Below are positions 9,521 to 21,800 of a stretch of DNA of 64,000 nt, piece after piece. The stretch is from positions 86,056,871 to 86,120,870 of the forward strand of contig CM066994.1 of assembly GCA_033977485.1 (NCBI GenBank). The letters run 5' to 3'. The DNA comes from Hydrangea macrophylla. Its lineage: Eukaryota; Streptophyta; Magnoliopsida; Cornales; Hydrangeaceae. Both the position numbers and the translations under genes were made by a program. The notes beneath the pieces were generated by a model that saw nothing but the letters and a program-made list of their open reading frames with translations, did not search any database and was not told the DNA's origin. Each line of letters opens with the position of its first letter. The stretch's first letter is position 1.

Positions 9521-12500
9521 ACCAATGATCCGATCAAATCTTCGTCATAAAAGAGTAATGGAAAACCTATTAATGGAAAGTATTCCAGACTCTCAACTTG
9601 GGAAACAAGATGAAGCAAAAAAAAAAAAGGAAAAATATTTCATTCTTGAAAATTTGAAAAGTATAATGTATGTGATCTTGATTATCTCAATCTATCTAAA
9701 AAGAGTCTAAAACCTTTCAACTGAATAAATTTTCATCCTACTCTGTTGAATCACCAAAATTTTGTCAGAAATTAACGTTCAGGTTAGAGCCACAGTTGTG
9801 AAACTCCAAGTGTTCTTTTCTGTTTCTTCAACTCCGTACCTTGTCCCTTTGGATTATATATCATTATCACCAGATAAAAAATAATACTCCAGAATAAACT
9901 ACTGTATGTCAAGAAAGGAGTACAAAACTACTTACACGAGATAGACATGTCCTCCCCAACCACTTAAACAGTCACGGTCTACCGATGATAGCAGTGCTTG
10001 AGATATGGTCTCAAACAAATCTTCAGGTTCCTGGGACAGAGAGAAGAAGCAAAGAGTTACAGGCTCATAGCAACAACAAATAGCACAAATATTTGAGTTG
10101 ATCAGTAAGACATTTGACCACAGAGCCATTGATCTCTCTTAAATTTTTCTAGCAGCGGAATTTCCCAATATATGGTTAATCCAAATCATGATAAAAGAGT
10201 GAAAGCATGATCGTAATTTTTCAATCGAACCATTTCAGGCTTGAACATCGCCTCACAGGCACCATAGAGAGACTCTGAAGCAGTGCCAGCCACAACAAAA
10301 TCTTTTGCCAGCTCCCTGCATTTGTGGAACAAGTAAAACATAACAAGAAAAATAGTCAGTACCAGTACGACTGCCCTTATTTACCAGACAAGGATCCACT
10401 GAACAGAGTTGAATTTCTTGAATATACCCGAGTCACAGAATAGAATTGATCAATTGCCAAGCAAGTTTGTACATTGGTTCAATTAAGTTTTCATATGCTA
10501 ATTACATAAGGTCATAAGCGCATGGCCAGATAATGGGCAATGTTTTAAAGATTACAAGGCTATGATTAAATCATCAAAATAGACATATTCAAGGAGCCTG
10601 TGATGTTGCATAAAACAAGGGATCTATAAGGAATCTCAATTTTCTGACTAGTATCGCTGCTGATAGCGTTAGTAGACCATACACAATTGTTTGCACCTTC
10701 TCCCAACCCCACCTCCACCTCCCAACACCCAAAAAAAAAAAATTGGGGGCATAATACTGACTAATTTGTTGATCTCTTACTGCCTATTTGCGTGTCCATG
10801 AAATTAAATGGCCCCATTCACAGTTTGCAAAGCATTTCAATGAAAATCCATCATCTTGGACGAGGTCATTTGGAAAATTAGTTATGCGACAAAGTTATTC
10901 TCAAAATCATTGATTGAATCATTAGATCATATTAAGAAAACCTCAGAATGACCAAATGAAGAAACATGATGAAATTTTCCATTTTCTGAATGAAGTAATG
11001 GAAAAATTCAAAATGATGGATTTCTATTTTAAAATGTTATTATCTACTGTGGAGGGTCAGGTTCCAATTCAAATTGAGAATGGATGGGCCCTTTAATTTC
11101 GTTGGATGCAAAACAGGCCTTCATTGTTTTCCCTTTGTTCACTAATAACTTCTATAAAAACCTGATATCATATTTGCTTGCGAACCCAAGATTTATCTTA
11201 CGCATGAAACAAAAGGAAAAGATACCTTGATCAAAAGGAGAAAAGATGGTCTAAATATATCCACAAGATGAAAGTTATTAGGTATCAAGTCCATCATAAC
11301 CCGGTTATTAGATATATAAGCCTAGAAGAGCTGTTCCATAATGAAGGTGGAAGAAACAAGTACAAAGAGATACATTAGGTACTACTCTCTACAGCCAACA
11401 CCATGGTACAAGTGTACAACTTAAAGTATCCGTCACTTAGAGGAATAAAATAGCAATCAAATCAGGATCAATTTTTAGCACAGAACTACGACTCTAACTT
11501 AGGTTCTTGGTATAAAACCTTGTACTGGGTCCATAGCCTCTAACTTAAGGATTTCGCACCTGAAAAAGATTAGACATAATAACCTCCTATCATAGGTCTT
11601 CTAGCCTAGGCATCCGTGAAACATCCTTCAAGAGGAAGTTTCTTAAGTACAATAATCCTTATCATTAAAGTAAACACATTTGAAACTGGTAGTCTGGTTC
11701 TATATCTCTGTTCACAGCTTGTTCAAATTATGTGCTAGGGCACCAAAATCCACCAGGATTCAGTGTGTGATTGTCAGATTGTGAACAAATAATTCTTGGA
11801 ATTGTGAGTAGAATTAACTTTGAATAAAGCGATTGTGTACAGTAAGCAAGAATTATCTAATTGATCCTATTGTTTTTTAAATGGCGAATCCTCCGCACCC
11901 GCATCCCCGAGTACGTATCCCCACACCCGCACCAGTGCTTCCTAGCTATGTAGCATGGACACTTCACTTTGGGTGCCGTCTCCGTATCATGTCCGTGTCA
12001 GACACCAACACTCGTCGGACACGCTTTATCAAGTGTCAGACACAGTATAAAACGTGTCGGACACGCAGCCGACATGGCCGGACACACAAGTGAATGCAAC
12101 ATGGTGGCCTCTCATTAGAAATGCGTTATAAAACTTTGAGGCAATAATCTTAATATTGTAAAATAGCGGATAACCTATTGGTTTATTTGATAGTTATGGA
12201 AACATGAGTGGACATGGAACCACAAATTGAATATTTAATTCAAAGATATAATGATTTAATCGTTGTATCCTATTGTGTCTGTATCTTGTTAAATTGTTAT
12301 GTTTTGTAATCATTTTAGGAGTAAATGTTGTAAGTTGCTATTTGCTTAGTTTCTATGGGTGAATATAAGAATACATAATGTAATTTTCATATTTAATCCT
12401 CTTCTTCTTTTTTTACTTCAAACTAAATTACATTTTTTAGAAATATTTTTTTATTCGACGTATCCTAGCCGTCTTCGTATCCTACATTTTTGGAATTTGC

Positions 12501-15104
12501 CGTATCACCGTGTCTGTGTCATGTCGTCTCTGTGTCACATATCCGTATCCATGCTACATAGCTTCCTAGCCATAGGTTATTTTAAAGATCACAAAACTAA
12601 CAAGATAATAATCAAAGTGTATAAAATTAAGTAACATATACGTTAATGGGAAAGTTCGTGCATGTTCCCAATGTTGTCAAATCGTGAATCGAATTGTGAA
12701 TCGGTTTGCCAAAATTATGAATCGTGAATTCTCGAATCGAATCGTGAATCGTACGATTCACTTTTTTAGAAAATAGATTGTAATATATTTGTATATGCAT
12801 ATATAACACATGTATATAAATAATTGTATGTATATATCGATACTAATGTGTTGCTTTTGCAGGATGTGAAGCCCAGCACTTCACATACATACGTGAATGG
12901 CATCACTGGTGATTAATAAAAGGCTTGGCATGATCTGACTAGTCACCTATTTATCTACGCACAATCAGAAGCTTTATATGTAGAAATCGTATCACAACTT
13001 AACAACTTGTAAACTAATACAAGTGAAGAATAGAATGGCATGTAACAGCCTAACAGGAGCAAAAATTAAGACACTCCTTTTATTTTCCCAGTGAAACTCA
13101 AGATTTCTATGAATCGAACAGGGAACCGTCCATGAATCGCACGTTTCAAACCGATTCAATGCGATTTCCGATTCATAAGCACGGTTCGAATCGTTCGGTA
13201 CGAGAATCGAATCGTACGATTCTAACAACCATGCCCGTTCCATTACATTCTATCATAATAACGAACTGAAAATTCTATGTGTGCATCCTTCACAAGGGTA
13301 GCATACAAAAACTAAACGCTAAAAAAAAAATCTTAATTATCACACTGAAATAGAAGTCAAAAGCTGCAACAAGTATAGGTGAGTTGGTTATTACAAATTT
13401 ATACAAAAATATAACTGAGAAGAAACCAACGTACTTGGCTCCAATTGAATCCATTGTGCAAATGAAGGGCTTATCTTCGGCTCCCAAACCAGCAATCACA
13501 GGCTGGCAGAAATATGGACCAAACCTACACATAAACATTATATGGCATTGCACACATATGTGAAGAGGTCCAAATAATGTGATATTAGAATGCCGACTAT
13601 TTCTACGCACTAAAATATTGTAAAGAAAAAATGAAAAGAGAAGAATGACAAACAAATAGAAACGCAACCACATATGCAGGTTTCTTTCAGTGTTAACCCT
13701 CCAAAATTATTGTCAATTAGTCCCAGTCTTGAAATTATCTGGAAGGTATACACAAGTCATATGAATAAAATAAAACAATATGTATATATATAAATAAAAA
13801 GAAAAACAAAAACATATGAGCTCCTAACTTGTACGACACTAATGGGGTTTCACTAACTGCACACCTCAATGAGTATTAACAATGTGACACGGCACATTAT
13901 CTATATCTAAATACTATAGTGCAAGTGCTCCCTTCCCTGGTAACAATAGATAAGTACCAGTGGAACAATCAAAGGTAAATTTGCAAGGAAAATCATGTGC
14001 AAAATTAATTTTTGTTTGACTAAACCAATCCATGACCATCAATAAAGAGTTTAGCATTGTTTTTAAACTGTGTACTTGGGTTACACTCAAATCTTAGTAT
14101 GGAACAACCAATATAATTCAAAACACACTAACCCATCCAACAATTTCGAATCTATCCCTTCATCTAATAACCCCATCCCCACAGAATAAAAAAAAAAAAA
14201 ACGGGTTGGAAATTTGGAATTACCAACTCACCAAAATCAAAGTAGATGGTCAAATCTTACAAGCCTAGGTTGGTAATATAAATTATAGAATTATACATTA
14301 CACCCGAAACTCCATGAATTGAATAACAAATAAGCTATTGTAATTCCAATCAGAAATTACAATACGCGCGTGATCTAGAAGTTTGTTTTCCATAAGTAAC
14401 ATTACCCATTTCCAAAATTCTACAAATTTTGGGACCAACCTTTTCTCGTAAAGAATAGCAGAAACAAGGCTGGCAAAAGTCTCAGGTTTCATATCCCTCT
14501 CTTCTCGCAGCTGATACAGCTTGTGCCGAAACACAAGCCGTTGATACCTTCAAAACAATAGCAAAAATCAAATACAACTGTTGAAGAATATTTCATAATC
14601 TTCTCATAATTTGTGGATCATGAAAATATTTAGGATATATTTTATATTTGATTTTATTTCTTACTGATTTTAGGGTCGTAGATCATGCAATTCGTTAACT
14701 CTTATTCCCTATAAATACAACGCTTTACACAAATTCTCAATCTTTTTTTTTTTTTTTTACAACCACCAATTGAGGAAATGAGAAATTACAAAAAAAAAAT
14801 TTGACGAAACAATCCAGAAACAACTAACAGAGTCTGAGCATCAGTGGCGAGTCCGGAGAGGCCAATGAAGAGCTTATCGTGAATCTTGTAAATTTTCTGA
14901 AAATCGGTAGCAATAGTTTGAAGCTGAACACCAAGGCGGCGATCACTGGCTATGGCGAAACAGTTCTTGCCAACCATCGCTACTAGGGCACTTCCATTGT
15001 ACTCGAAAATCTGACAATTAATTAAACGCATTGATTAAAAACTAGGGTTTCCATCCCAAGCCAAATATATGCAAAACTGATTATCCAATTACAATTACAT
15101 ATAC

Positions 15105-15158
<54 letters not shown>

Positions 15159-15179
15159 GAAAAGATGTCATACCGACAT
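9414..15179 (-). CDS. PBC1: 20S proteasome subunit beta type-3 (PBC1)
   Basis: Non-catalytic beta-3 subunit of the 20S core particle, part of the beta ring of the cytosolic and nuclear proteasome. Seven coding exons in transcript order: 15174-15179 (codes only Met-Ser), 14829-15010, 14440-14547, 13435-13524, 10231-10315, 9936-10030 and 9414-9462. All introns have GT..AG ends. The lengths sum to 615 nt, giving 204 residues plus TGA, the same as the plant family. Landmarks are [20 protein letters not shown] at the N terminus, [55 protein letters not shown] and [20 protein letters not shown] near the end. The subunit lacks a catalytic Thr1, as in the family. Intron 4 is 3.1 kb and holds two non-autonomous elements. 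CT-rich tracts lie in the 5' UTR, in intron 1 and before the last exon. No frame breaks; judged functional. Confidence 0.96.
9471..9518. repeat. (GA)24 microsatellite acting as polypyrimidine tract of the last PBC1 intron
   Basis: Read on the PBC1 strand, this is an uninterrupted (CT)24 run that ends 8 bases before the acceptor TTGCAG of the last exon (exon starts at 9462). It therefore sits exactly where the polypyrimidine tract belongs. Confidence 0.9.
11947..12560. mobile_element. Non-autonomous DNA element with 10-bp TSD in PBC1 intron 4
   Basis: Termini TATGTAGCATGGA and TCCATGCTACATA are perfect inverted repeats. The 10-bp direct repeat GCTTCCTAGC flanks them at 11937-11946 and 12561-12570. 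Subterminal regions are rich in CGTGTC/GACACG motifs (for example GTGTCGGACACGC near 12054). TSD length favours a Mutator-like origin. No coding capacity. Confidence 0.75.
12667..13223. mobile_element. Inverted-repeat element rich in GAATCG motifs
   Basis: The left arm (12667-12765: GTTGTCAAATCGTGAATCG, ending in GTACGATTCAC) and the right arm (13140-13223: GAATCGAATCGTACGATTCT then AACAAC) are imperfect inverted copies. This looks like a non-autonomous DNA transposon, but no clear TSD was found. Confidence 0.5.
15104..15160. repeat. (AT)n-(GA)n compound microsatellite in PBC1 intron 1
   Basis: An (AT) run from about 15104 to 15125 is followed by a (GA) run to about 15160, just inside the donor of the 163-bp first intron. 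A second GA run lies in the 5' UTR at 15239-15258. Confidence 0.9.
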
Positions 15180-15238
15180 TGAAGAGATTAATAGTTGCTT
15201 GGATCAAGTTTTGGGGAGAGAGAAGTGAAAGCTTAGAC

Positions 15239-15258
15239 AGAGAGAGAGAGAGAGAGAG
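15239..15258. repeat. (GA)10 tract in the PBC1 5' leader
   Basis: About 60 bases upstream of the PBC1 ATG; it reads (CT)n on the gene strand. CT-rich tracts are common near plant transcription starts, so this may mark the promoter/leader, but no TSS can be read directly. Confidence 0.7.
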
Positions 15259-15649
15259 CAGGGAAGGTTTTTTTGCTGGGAGAGTGTTAGCTTAAGCGGC
15301 AAGAAGAACTTCGTTGACCGGGATCGGTTTATTTTTCTAAACTTGTCCGGTTTCATCTTGGTCTTTAACTTTAAGAACCGGTTTGTTTGATTGTATTTTT
15401 GTTTTTTTGTTTATTTTTTTTTTGCTTTTTCAGTAATGAATAATAAACTTCTCAAAATTTATTTCTCAAATGTCATTCTTCACACACATAGCAGGTTCAC
15501 TCATTTTTTGTTTGAGGGTGTTGAAATTGTCCCTCCATTAAAAGTGGTCCTAATGCACATGTTAGAAAGCATGGCTTTAAGAAGTCGTGTAAGGTCATAT
15601 CCAAATTAACTAGCATTAACTCCTTCACACTTTAAGCACATTTTTGAAT

Positions 15650-15667
15650 TACCTCCCCCATTGTGGT

Positions 15668-15698
<31 letters not shown>

Positions 15699-15882
15699 GT
15701 ACACACATAGCAGGTTCGGGGGGTGTGTGAGTGTTGCATTGATCTCACTTGAGGTATACTCAAAATGTTTTGCATAAGTACCTCCCCCATTGTGGGGGGG
15801 TGTACACACATAGCAGGTTCGGGGAGTGTGTGAGTGTTGCATTGATCTTACTTGAGGTATACTCAAAATGTTTTGCATAAGT
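15650..15882. repeat. Tandem duplication (~105-130 bp) with G30 homopolymer
   Basis: ACCTCCCCCATTGTGG starts copies at 15650 and 15780. Both continue through TGTACACACATAGCAGGTTC and end in CAAAATGTTTTGCATAAGTA. They differ mainly by G-run length: 30 uninterrupted Gs at 15668-15697 in copy 1, 7 in copy 2. Confidence 0.92.
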
Positions 15883-17463
15883 ACACTTAACCTCCCTAGA
15901 GGTTTGGAGTTGAGTAACACTTTCTATTTCTGTTAGTCGAAGTTAATTTGATAGTTAAACTTTTTAATAATGACCAATTAACCCTCACCAATCTGTTTTT
16001 TGATTACTAATATTTTAATCATGCTAAAACACGATTATGTGTTTGAGTAATCAAATTGGTAGTTATTGCATTAATTCCTAATATGATTATCTTATTGGAG
16101 ATGATCTAATGCTATGTTTTTCAAATTTGAATTCCAATTTGGTGCACAAATACTTTGTCAATTGTATCACATGTGGACTTGTAGTAGTGTCATCGAGGAT
16201 TGCCAGGTATAACTGTTAAGCCATTTAAGAACCAAATTTGAGAAGTAAAGCTTTATTCTTTTTGTAGTTGGTGCGGGTAGATTAGACAGCTATATTTACT
16301 TCATCTAAAAAGAAATTTAAAAGCATGTTAAGTCATCAATTGTTCAAAAAACTTAAAAAGTTTTAAGAGAAATGATCCAATAATGGATATCAAACTTTAC
16401 CACTCCCTCACGTTCCACCTAGTAAAGTGACAACAAAAACAGAACTCTCTCACAAGTCATAATAGAGAACCATGTGTAATCTGCAAGTTACTTTTTTATT
16501 TTCTCCATTGAGCGACTCAAAATTTTCAATTTCAAACAACTAATTTTTTTCCCATTGAAACCTCCTCTTTGTGAATGATGTGAGGTAGATAAGACAACCA
16601 AAAAGATATTGCATCTAACAGTCTGTTAAGTCACTATAGCTCCAAAACTTAAGCTGTTAGAGAACAATAGTCTATTAACTCATCACTAGCTCCAAAAACT
16701 TCAGGTGCTAGAGAACACCCTCCCTTACGTGCGACCCGTCTTGCACATGGAGAGGAAATGAATAGAACTCCACAGTATGGAGAACAAAGTGCAATTTAAA
16801 ATGGAGGATAGACTTGAACCCAAGCTGATACCACGTTAACTCACCAATTAGTCTAAAAAATTAAGCTGATAATGGCACAACAATGTGTATCAAATCCCAA
16901 CACAATCTAACAGAAGATCAACACAAGATCTAACAGAAGGTACCCCAATAGGCAATAACTAACCCTTAAGACAGCTATTTCAAATGGAGGACTAAACACC
17001 ACTTCTCTATTTGAAAAACACACATCAACCACATTCAAGCTGACATACATGGTTAAGCTCAAAGTTACATGTAAAGTGATCCGGTAATAATGCTACAACG
17101 GAACAATGAGATCGAAGTAAAACGTGTTAAAGAGGAACCACCTGCTTCCAAGTTGTACATCAATTGATCTGCAAGAGAACAGTAACATGGTTACTGCTCC
17201 TTCACTTTCAGGAATTTTGAAGAATAGCAAGTCTAATACATATTACAGGCGTGTATATATATATATATATATATATATGCATGCTCATACATACGTTTAT
17301 AAAACAAGCCGTCAGGCAAAGATATGACATCTTGTTAAATCTACAATCTTTGCATTTATCTTTATCCCCTCTCATGCAATTTTGTACTCTGCAATTTAAG
17401 CAAGCATCCTTGACATATTTTTGAAGTTATGATCACATAAAGCAAGGTGTTTTAGAACTCTTA

Positions 17464-17541
17464 GGCTTTGTTTTGTTTTACTTCGGATCTCGTCCTTTCC
17501 CCTCCCTTTTGCCACACGAAATCTATGAACCAAACAAAGCC
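17464..17541. mobile_element. 78-bp miniature Tourist-type element
   Basis: Ends GGCTTTGTTTTGTTTT and GAACCAAACAAAGCC are inverted repeats, flanked by TTA on both sides (17461-17463 and 17542-17544). The TIR and the 3-bp TWA-type TSD match PIF/Harbinger (Tourist) MITEs; the length is very short. Confidence 0.7.
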
Positions 17542-17681
17542 TTAGCAAAAGAATATTGAACCATTTGTTCAGAAAGCATTGATGATTAGCATGCATTTTT
17601 TCTAATTACAAATAATAAGAAAAGAAATTCACTCAAAGGGTGTAGCCAATCAATGAATCAACGGAGGAATGGGAACACCGA

Positions 17682-17998
17682 GGCTCTGCTTGGTTCGTGG
17701 ATTTCGTGATGAAAAGGAAAAAGGGAAAGGAAAACAAGAAGGAAAACTAGTTTCCTCGTGTGTTTTCCCTTGTATTTTTCTTCATTCTTCAATAACATTA
17801 AAAATTAAAATTTTTCTAAAATATACTTGTAATATATAAATAAAGGAAGGAAAATGACACAACATTCAAAATATTTAATTTCATTATCAACATATTTTCC
17901 TTTCTTTCCTCATCGTTTTCCTTATTATCCAAACAAAGGAAAAGGTTTTCCTCCGTGTTTTCCTTTTCCCTCACCAACTCCGAGAACCAAACAAAGCC
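17682..17998. mobile_element. Tourist-like MITE
   Basis: Begins GGCTCTGCTTGGTTCGTGG and ends GAACCAAACAAAGCC, with A- and T-rich subterminal sequence full of GGAAAA/TTTTCC. The TIRs resemble PIF/Harbinger ends. A matching 3-bp TSD is not clear. Confidence 0.55.
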
Positions 17999-18178
17999 TA
18001 AGAACTTATTTAGTTCATAGATATGTTAAGGGAAAGAAAAATCAGGATGCACGTCTTTGATAGGTAAATAAAACAATAATGAGAGAAATAAGAAGGAATA
18101 GAAAATAAGGTGAAAATAAACTAAAATTTAAAATTTTGTAACTCACTTCTGTTCCTCTTAGTTTAAACTTTTATCATT

Positions 18179-18395
18179 GGGTAAATGTCACCTACCTCCC
18201 CTGATGTTTGGCTTTAATACACATACCTCCCCTCGAGTTTCAGGAATCTCACTTACCTCCCTTACTTTTGAATTTTTGTATCATAGTTCGTTAAACTTTC
18301 TAACGCTTTGTTAAAGGGAGTAACATGAGATTCCTGAAACATGAGGGGAGGTATGTGTAAGACCAAATCTCAGGGGAGATAGGTGATATTTACCC
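18179..18395. mobile_element. MULE-type MITE, copy 2
   Basis: Same family as 4599-4853: begins GGGTAAATGTCACCTACCTC and ends GGTGATATTTACCC, with the same internal TTTCTAACG.TTTGTTAAAGGGAG segment. Flanked by TTTATCATT (18170-18178) and TTTACCATT (18396-18404), a 9-bp TSD with one mismatch. It lies about 450 bp beyond the OGG1 stop codon. Confidence 0.8.
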
Positions 18396-18839
18396 TTTAC
18401 CATTTTTGTAAACAATCAATATCAAATGTTAATTAAGCATGGAGGAAAGCAGTCTCCTTTTCTTTTCCTCAACCAAATCTGTAAACCCTATGGAGCCCTA
18501 ACTGATTGAAATAAGCTTTCGCAGTTATTATACATGAAAAGCCATAAAGCAAGAGAAGAGGTCAACAAAATAAAAGGAATAAAGAAAAAAGAATGAAGCA
18601 ACAAAACAAAAGGCCACACGATTGACAAATGCCTACCCGTATTGCCAATTCCACCAACAAATCATATTTCCGAACCCTTTTATGCAAGCAATTATAACTT
18701 CTGATGGACAACTTTCATTCTAACCTCCTGAAATGTTTTTCCACCTATAAACCATGCTCTTCAGCAAAAAATGCAAGCACAACAACTAGAATCAATAAAG
18801 GGAAAAATGGCAAAATGCCAAAGAATAACCATCAAAATT

Positions 18840-21800
18840 TCAGTTGAATGTCTTAATACCTTCTGTTTGGTCATTCTGATGAGGTGATTTTTTGTTCTCG
18901 CTAGACCAAAAACTTGAAGGGAGGAGTGCCTTTTGTGAAGGTAATTCCGCAATGAAAAGTAGAGTTTGGGCCCAACCAGCATATTTCCCATATTTGCTCA
19001 CAAATGCATCTGCCACACGACTGCTAACCTTAGGTGTCAGGCGTGTACCAGCAAGCTCGGGGATGAGATCTCTAGTTGCAATCTTCCTCAACCCCAGGAA
19101 CAAGAAAATTTTTATATCAGCCTTTAAAATTTATTGGATATTACATTCAGAGCAATAAAGATGCAACATTACAGAATAAACAAGAATCTATGCAAACACA
19201 ATGGTTCAACGTTGCAGTATTAGACACTGTCTCGGGAAGTTCCGAGACGATTCGCGTCAGGGCGTGATGTCAGACGATACCGAATGAGCGCAACATCATG
19301 TAAAATTGAGATTCAGAAGTCTAAAAAAAATTTAAAATTTTAAAAATAGAAGAACACTAAAATTAGTCCATCAAACAAACAAACTATACCATCAACCACG
19401 AAATAAAGTGTCTATTTCTTCAGTAAAGTCATTGCTGAACAATTTCATGACAGGGTTGCATGATGGTATTTTATGTTTGTAAAATAACCTAGATAGACAC
19501 GGTCTAATCAGTATCTTCCTACTTATCATAATATCACCATCTACATCCTGATACAAACGAGACAATTTTTTTTATGGCTGTCTTCGTGTAACAGGCCATA
19601 GACTTGTCTCAGTGGCCAATGATATGGAAACGACTCAGGCTAGACGTCTTGGTCACAGAAATACTTTTGAACCATGCAATTTCCTCTTGTCCAACCTCTT
19701 TGGACATATATTTCTATAATTACAAGTGCATCTCTGACAATTGTGATGCAGTAATTTGTAGTACTTTATATTTTAATAGTTGTGCTTAGCTTGTAATATT
19801 TCCTTTGGTTGTTATTTTGGTTTAGTCACAAGCATGTAAAGGTAGAATAGGTTAAATTGGGTATAAATAGTAGTCTAGAGCTAAGTGAGAAGTAGCTTTC
19901 GATAATATTGTATTTGGAATTGGTTTTATACCAAATTGAGCCCAAAGTTCTTGTTTTAGGGTTTTGGTCTTCCAAACCCTAGTTTGTTCTTAATCTCATC
20001 TCTTCAACTCTTGAATTGAGCATTCATATGCATTTGCATGCATCATTTTGGTATCAGAGCATTGAGTTGCACCGGGATTGAAGGAAAATTTGCTTAAATC
20101 TCAACCAAACAAGGCCTTAGAGGTCACAATGGCAATCAATATACTCCACCAACAAGTGCTGGGGAGTTGCAATTGAGAACCGACCTGAGTGCTTCACACA
20201 ATTTGACCCGATCAGACCTTGAACCAATTCGAACCCAGCAATTATCTTCGCAAAGTGAGTCGAACAAGCAGCAAGGATTGCGACGTCCATTCGATACTGT
20301 GTCTAAGGGAGACGAGCCAGAACTTAGCCGAATCTGAAGCAAACAGCACCAAATCATCTTCGCACCCAACCCAGGCCATCGCGACCCAAAACTGAGTCTC
20401 GGCTGGTGAGAACCCGAAGTGAAATCGAACCGTACACAGTTGCACAGCATGCGGTGGCTTCGAAACAGACCTTCCAGCCTTGAATCAGTTCGAACTTGGA
20501 CTGTGATTTGCAGAATCGCAAGCCGATTGCAACCGAAGGTGACGTTGCTGAAAATTGAACCAAACAGAGCCTTGAACCAATTTCCAAACCAGACGTGGAG
20601 TGCGACTGCAACTGTAGCAGCGATGGTGGCTTGCGAACCTGATTGGGATTCGCGAACTAGTTGAACCAATTTCTTTGGAGCTTGTGACCATTAAACCCTG
20701 GAATTGACCAACCAATTGGAGCTTGTTTGTTGAAATCTGACCAACCAAAGCCTTGATAGTCCGTCTTCGAACAAGTTGGACCCGCGCATGCATCTGTTTC
20801 GACCAATTGGCATCACAACTTTGGTGAGGGTTTGAATTCAAGCTCATGACCACCATCCAAGCACAGCGACTGTGCAACCAACTCGCGAACATCGAGAGAC
20901 AACCTGTTTGACTTCGCTGGTGGCTGGATTGACTTCCGGTGGTAATTTCAAATCTGCTATAGTACAATTTGGTGACTGAATGGAGATTTCAGCAAGGTAT
21001 ACCTGTTGTTTAGCAAGGAAGCATTGAGAGCACTATCGTGTCTCCCTCTCATTTTATTAAAGAGAAGAAATAAGATATAATTACAAGAGTACCCTTAATT
21101 AAGGGGAAAATGAAATACAACCAATACACAGAATAAAATAATAAACATCTCTCAAGCTGGGGCGAAAATATCTCTCACACCCAGCTTGCTAACAATGTAG
21201 TGAAAAGAACGACCCGGAAGACTTTTAGTCAGAATATCTGCTAATTGTTCTCCACATCTCACAAATGGTGTACAGATGCACCCACTATTCAACTTCTCTT
21301 CAATAAAATGCCTGTCAATTGGGTGGTAACCAGTGGTTGACCTTCTGTCGGTAATGGACTTAGCCCAATCTGCATCAGAATAGGCCTCAACTGAAGTGTG
21401 CCCATGTCTAGCAAAACATAATCCTTTTCTTGGTGTTGACTTCAAATATTTAATGATTCTAAATATAGCATTGAGATGAACTTGCTTCAGATCATTTAAA
21501 TTGGCTAACCACACTAACAGCAAATGCAATATCTGGTCTGGTGTGCGCCAAATTTAATTTTCCTACTAACCTTTGGTATCTTCACTTCTCAACTGGTTCT
21601 CCATTGGGATCATCTCCAAGTTTTAGATTCGAATCCATAGGCGTATCCACTGCTTTGCTTCCAAGCATACCTGTCTCCTTGAGCAGGTCTAGAACATACT
21701 TCCTCTGTGAAATAAATATGCCTTCCTTGGACCTTGCCACTGCAATCCCCAAGAAATATTTCAAATGTACCAAATCTTTAATTTCAAATTTCTTAGCAAG

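Larger units (their letters stand above)
10316..13434 (-). other. PBC1 intron 4, enlarged by transposon remnants
   Basis: 3.1-kb intron. It contains a 614-bp MULE-like non-autonomous element (11947-12560) and an element rich in GATTCG motifs (about 12667-13223). The rest (10316-11936) is A/T-rich and shows nothing recognisable. Confidence 0.85.
15260..18839. other. Intergenic region between PBC1 start and OGG1 stop
   Basis: Holds the PBC1 promoter side (15260-15400), a tandem duplication with a G30 run (15650-15882), a repeat-like block with paired motifs (AACTCATCACTAGCTCC, CCCTCCCTTACGTGCG) at about 16380-16870, an (AT)n run at about 17254-17278, two Tourist-type elements (17464-17541 and 17682-17998), a MULE-type MITE (18179-18395) and the OGG1 3' UTR. 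No gene is supported. Confidence 0.55.

Noticed and set aside
15606..15920. Frame with a poly-Pro run on the minus strand
   Set aside because: The Pro run is the complement of the G30 tract; the frame covers a tandem duplication with no coding features.
18840..19103. Stand-alone small gene or truncated OGG1 pseudogene at the left
   Set aside because: The segment starts at a proper acceptor, in the exact phase needed after exon 2 at 51294, and no N-terminal exons lie nearby, so it is the last exon of the large OGG1 gene.
20136..20967. Overlapping frames of 160-177 residues on the minus strand
   Set aside because: Low-complexity leader of the gypsy-like element with degenerate internal repeats; no domain and many overlapping frames.
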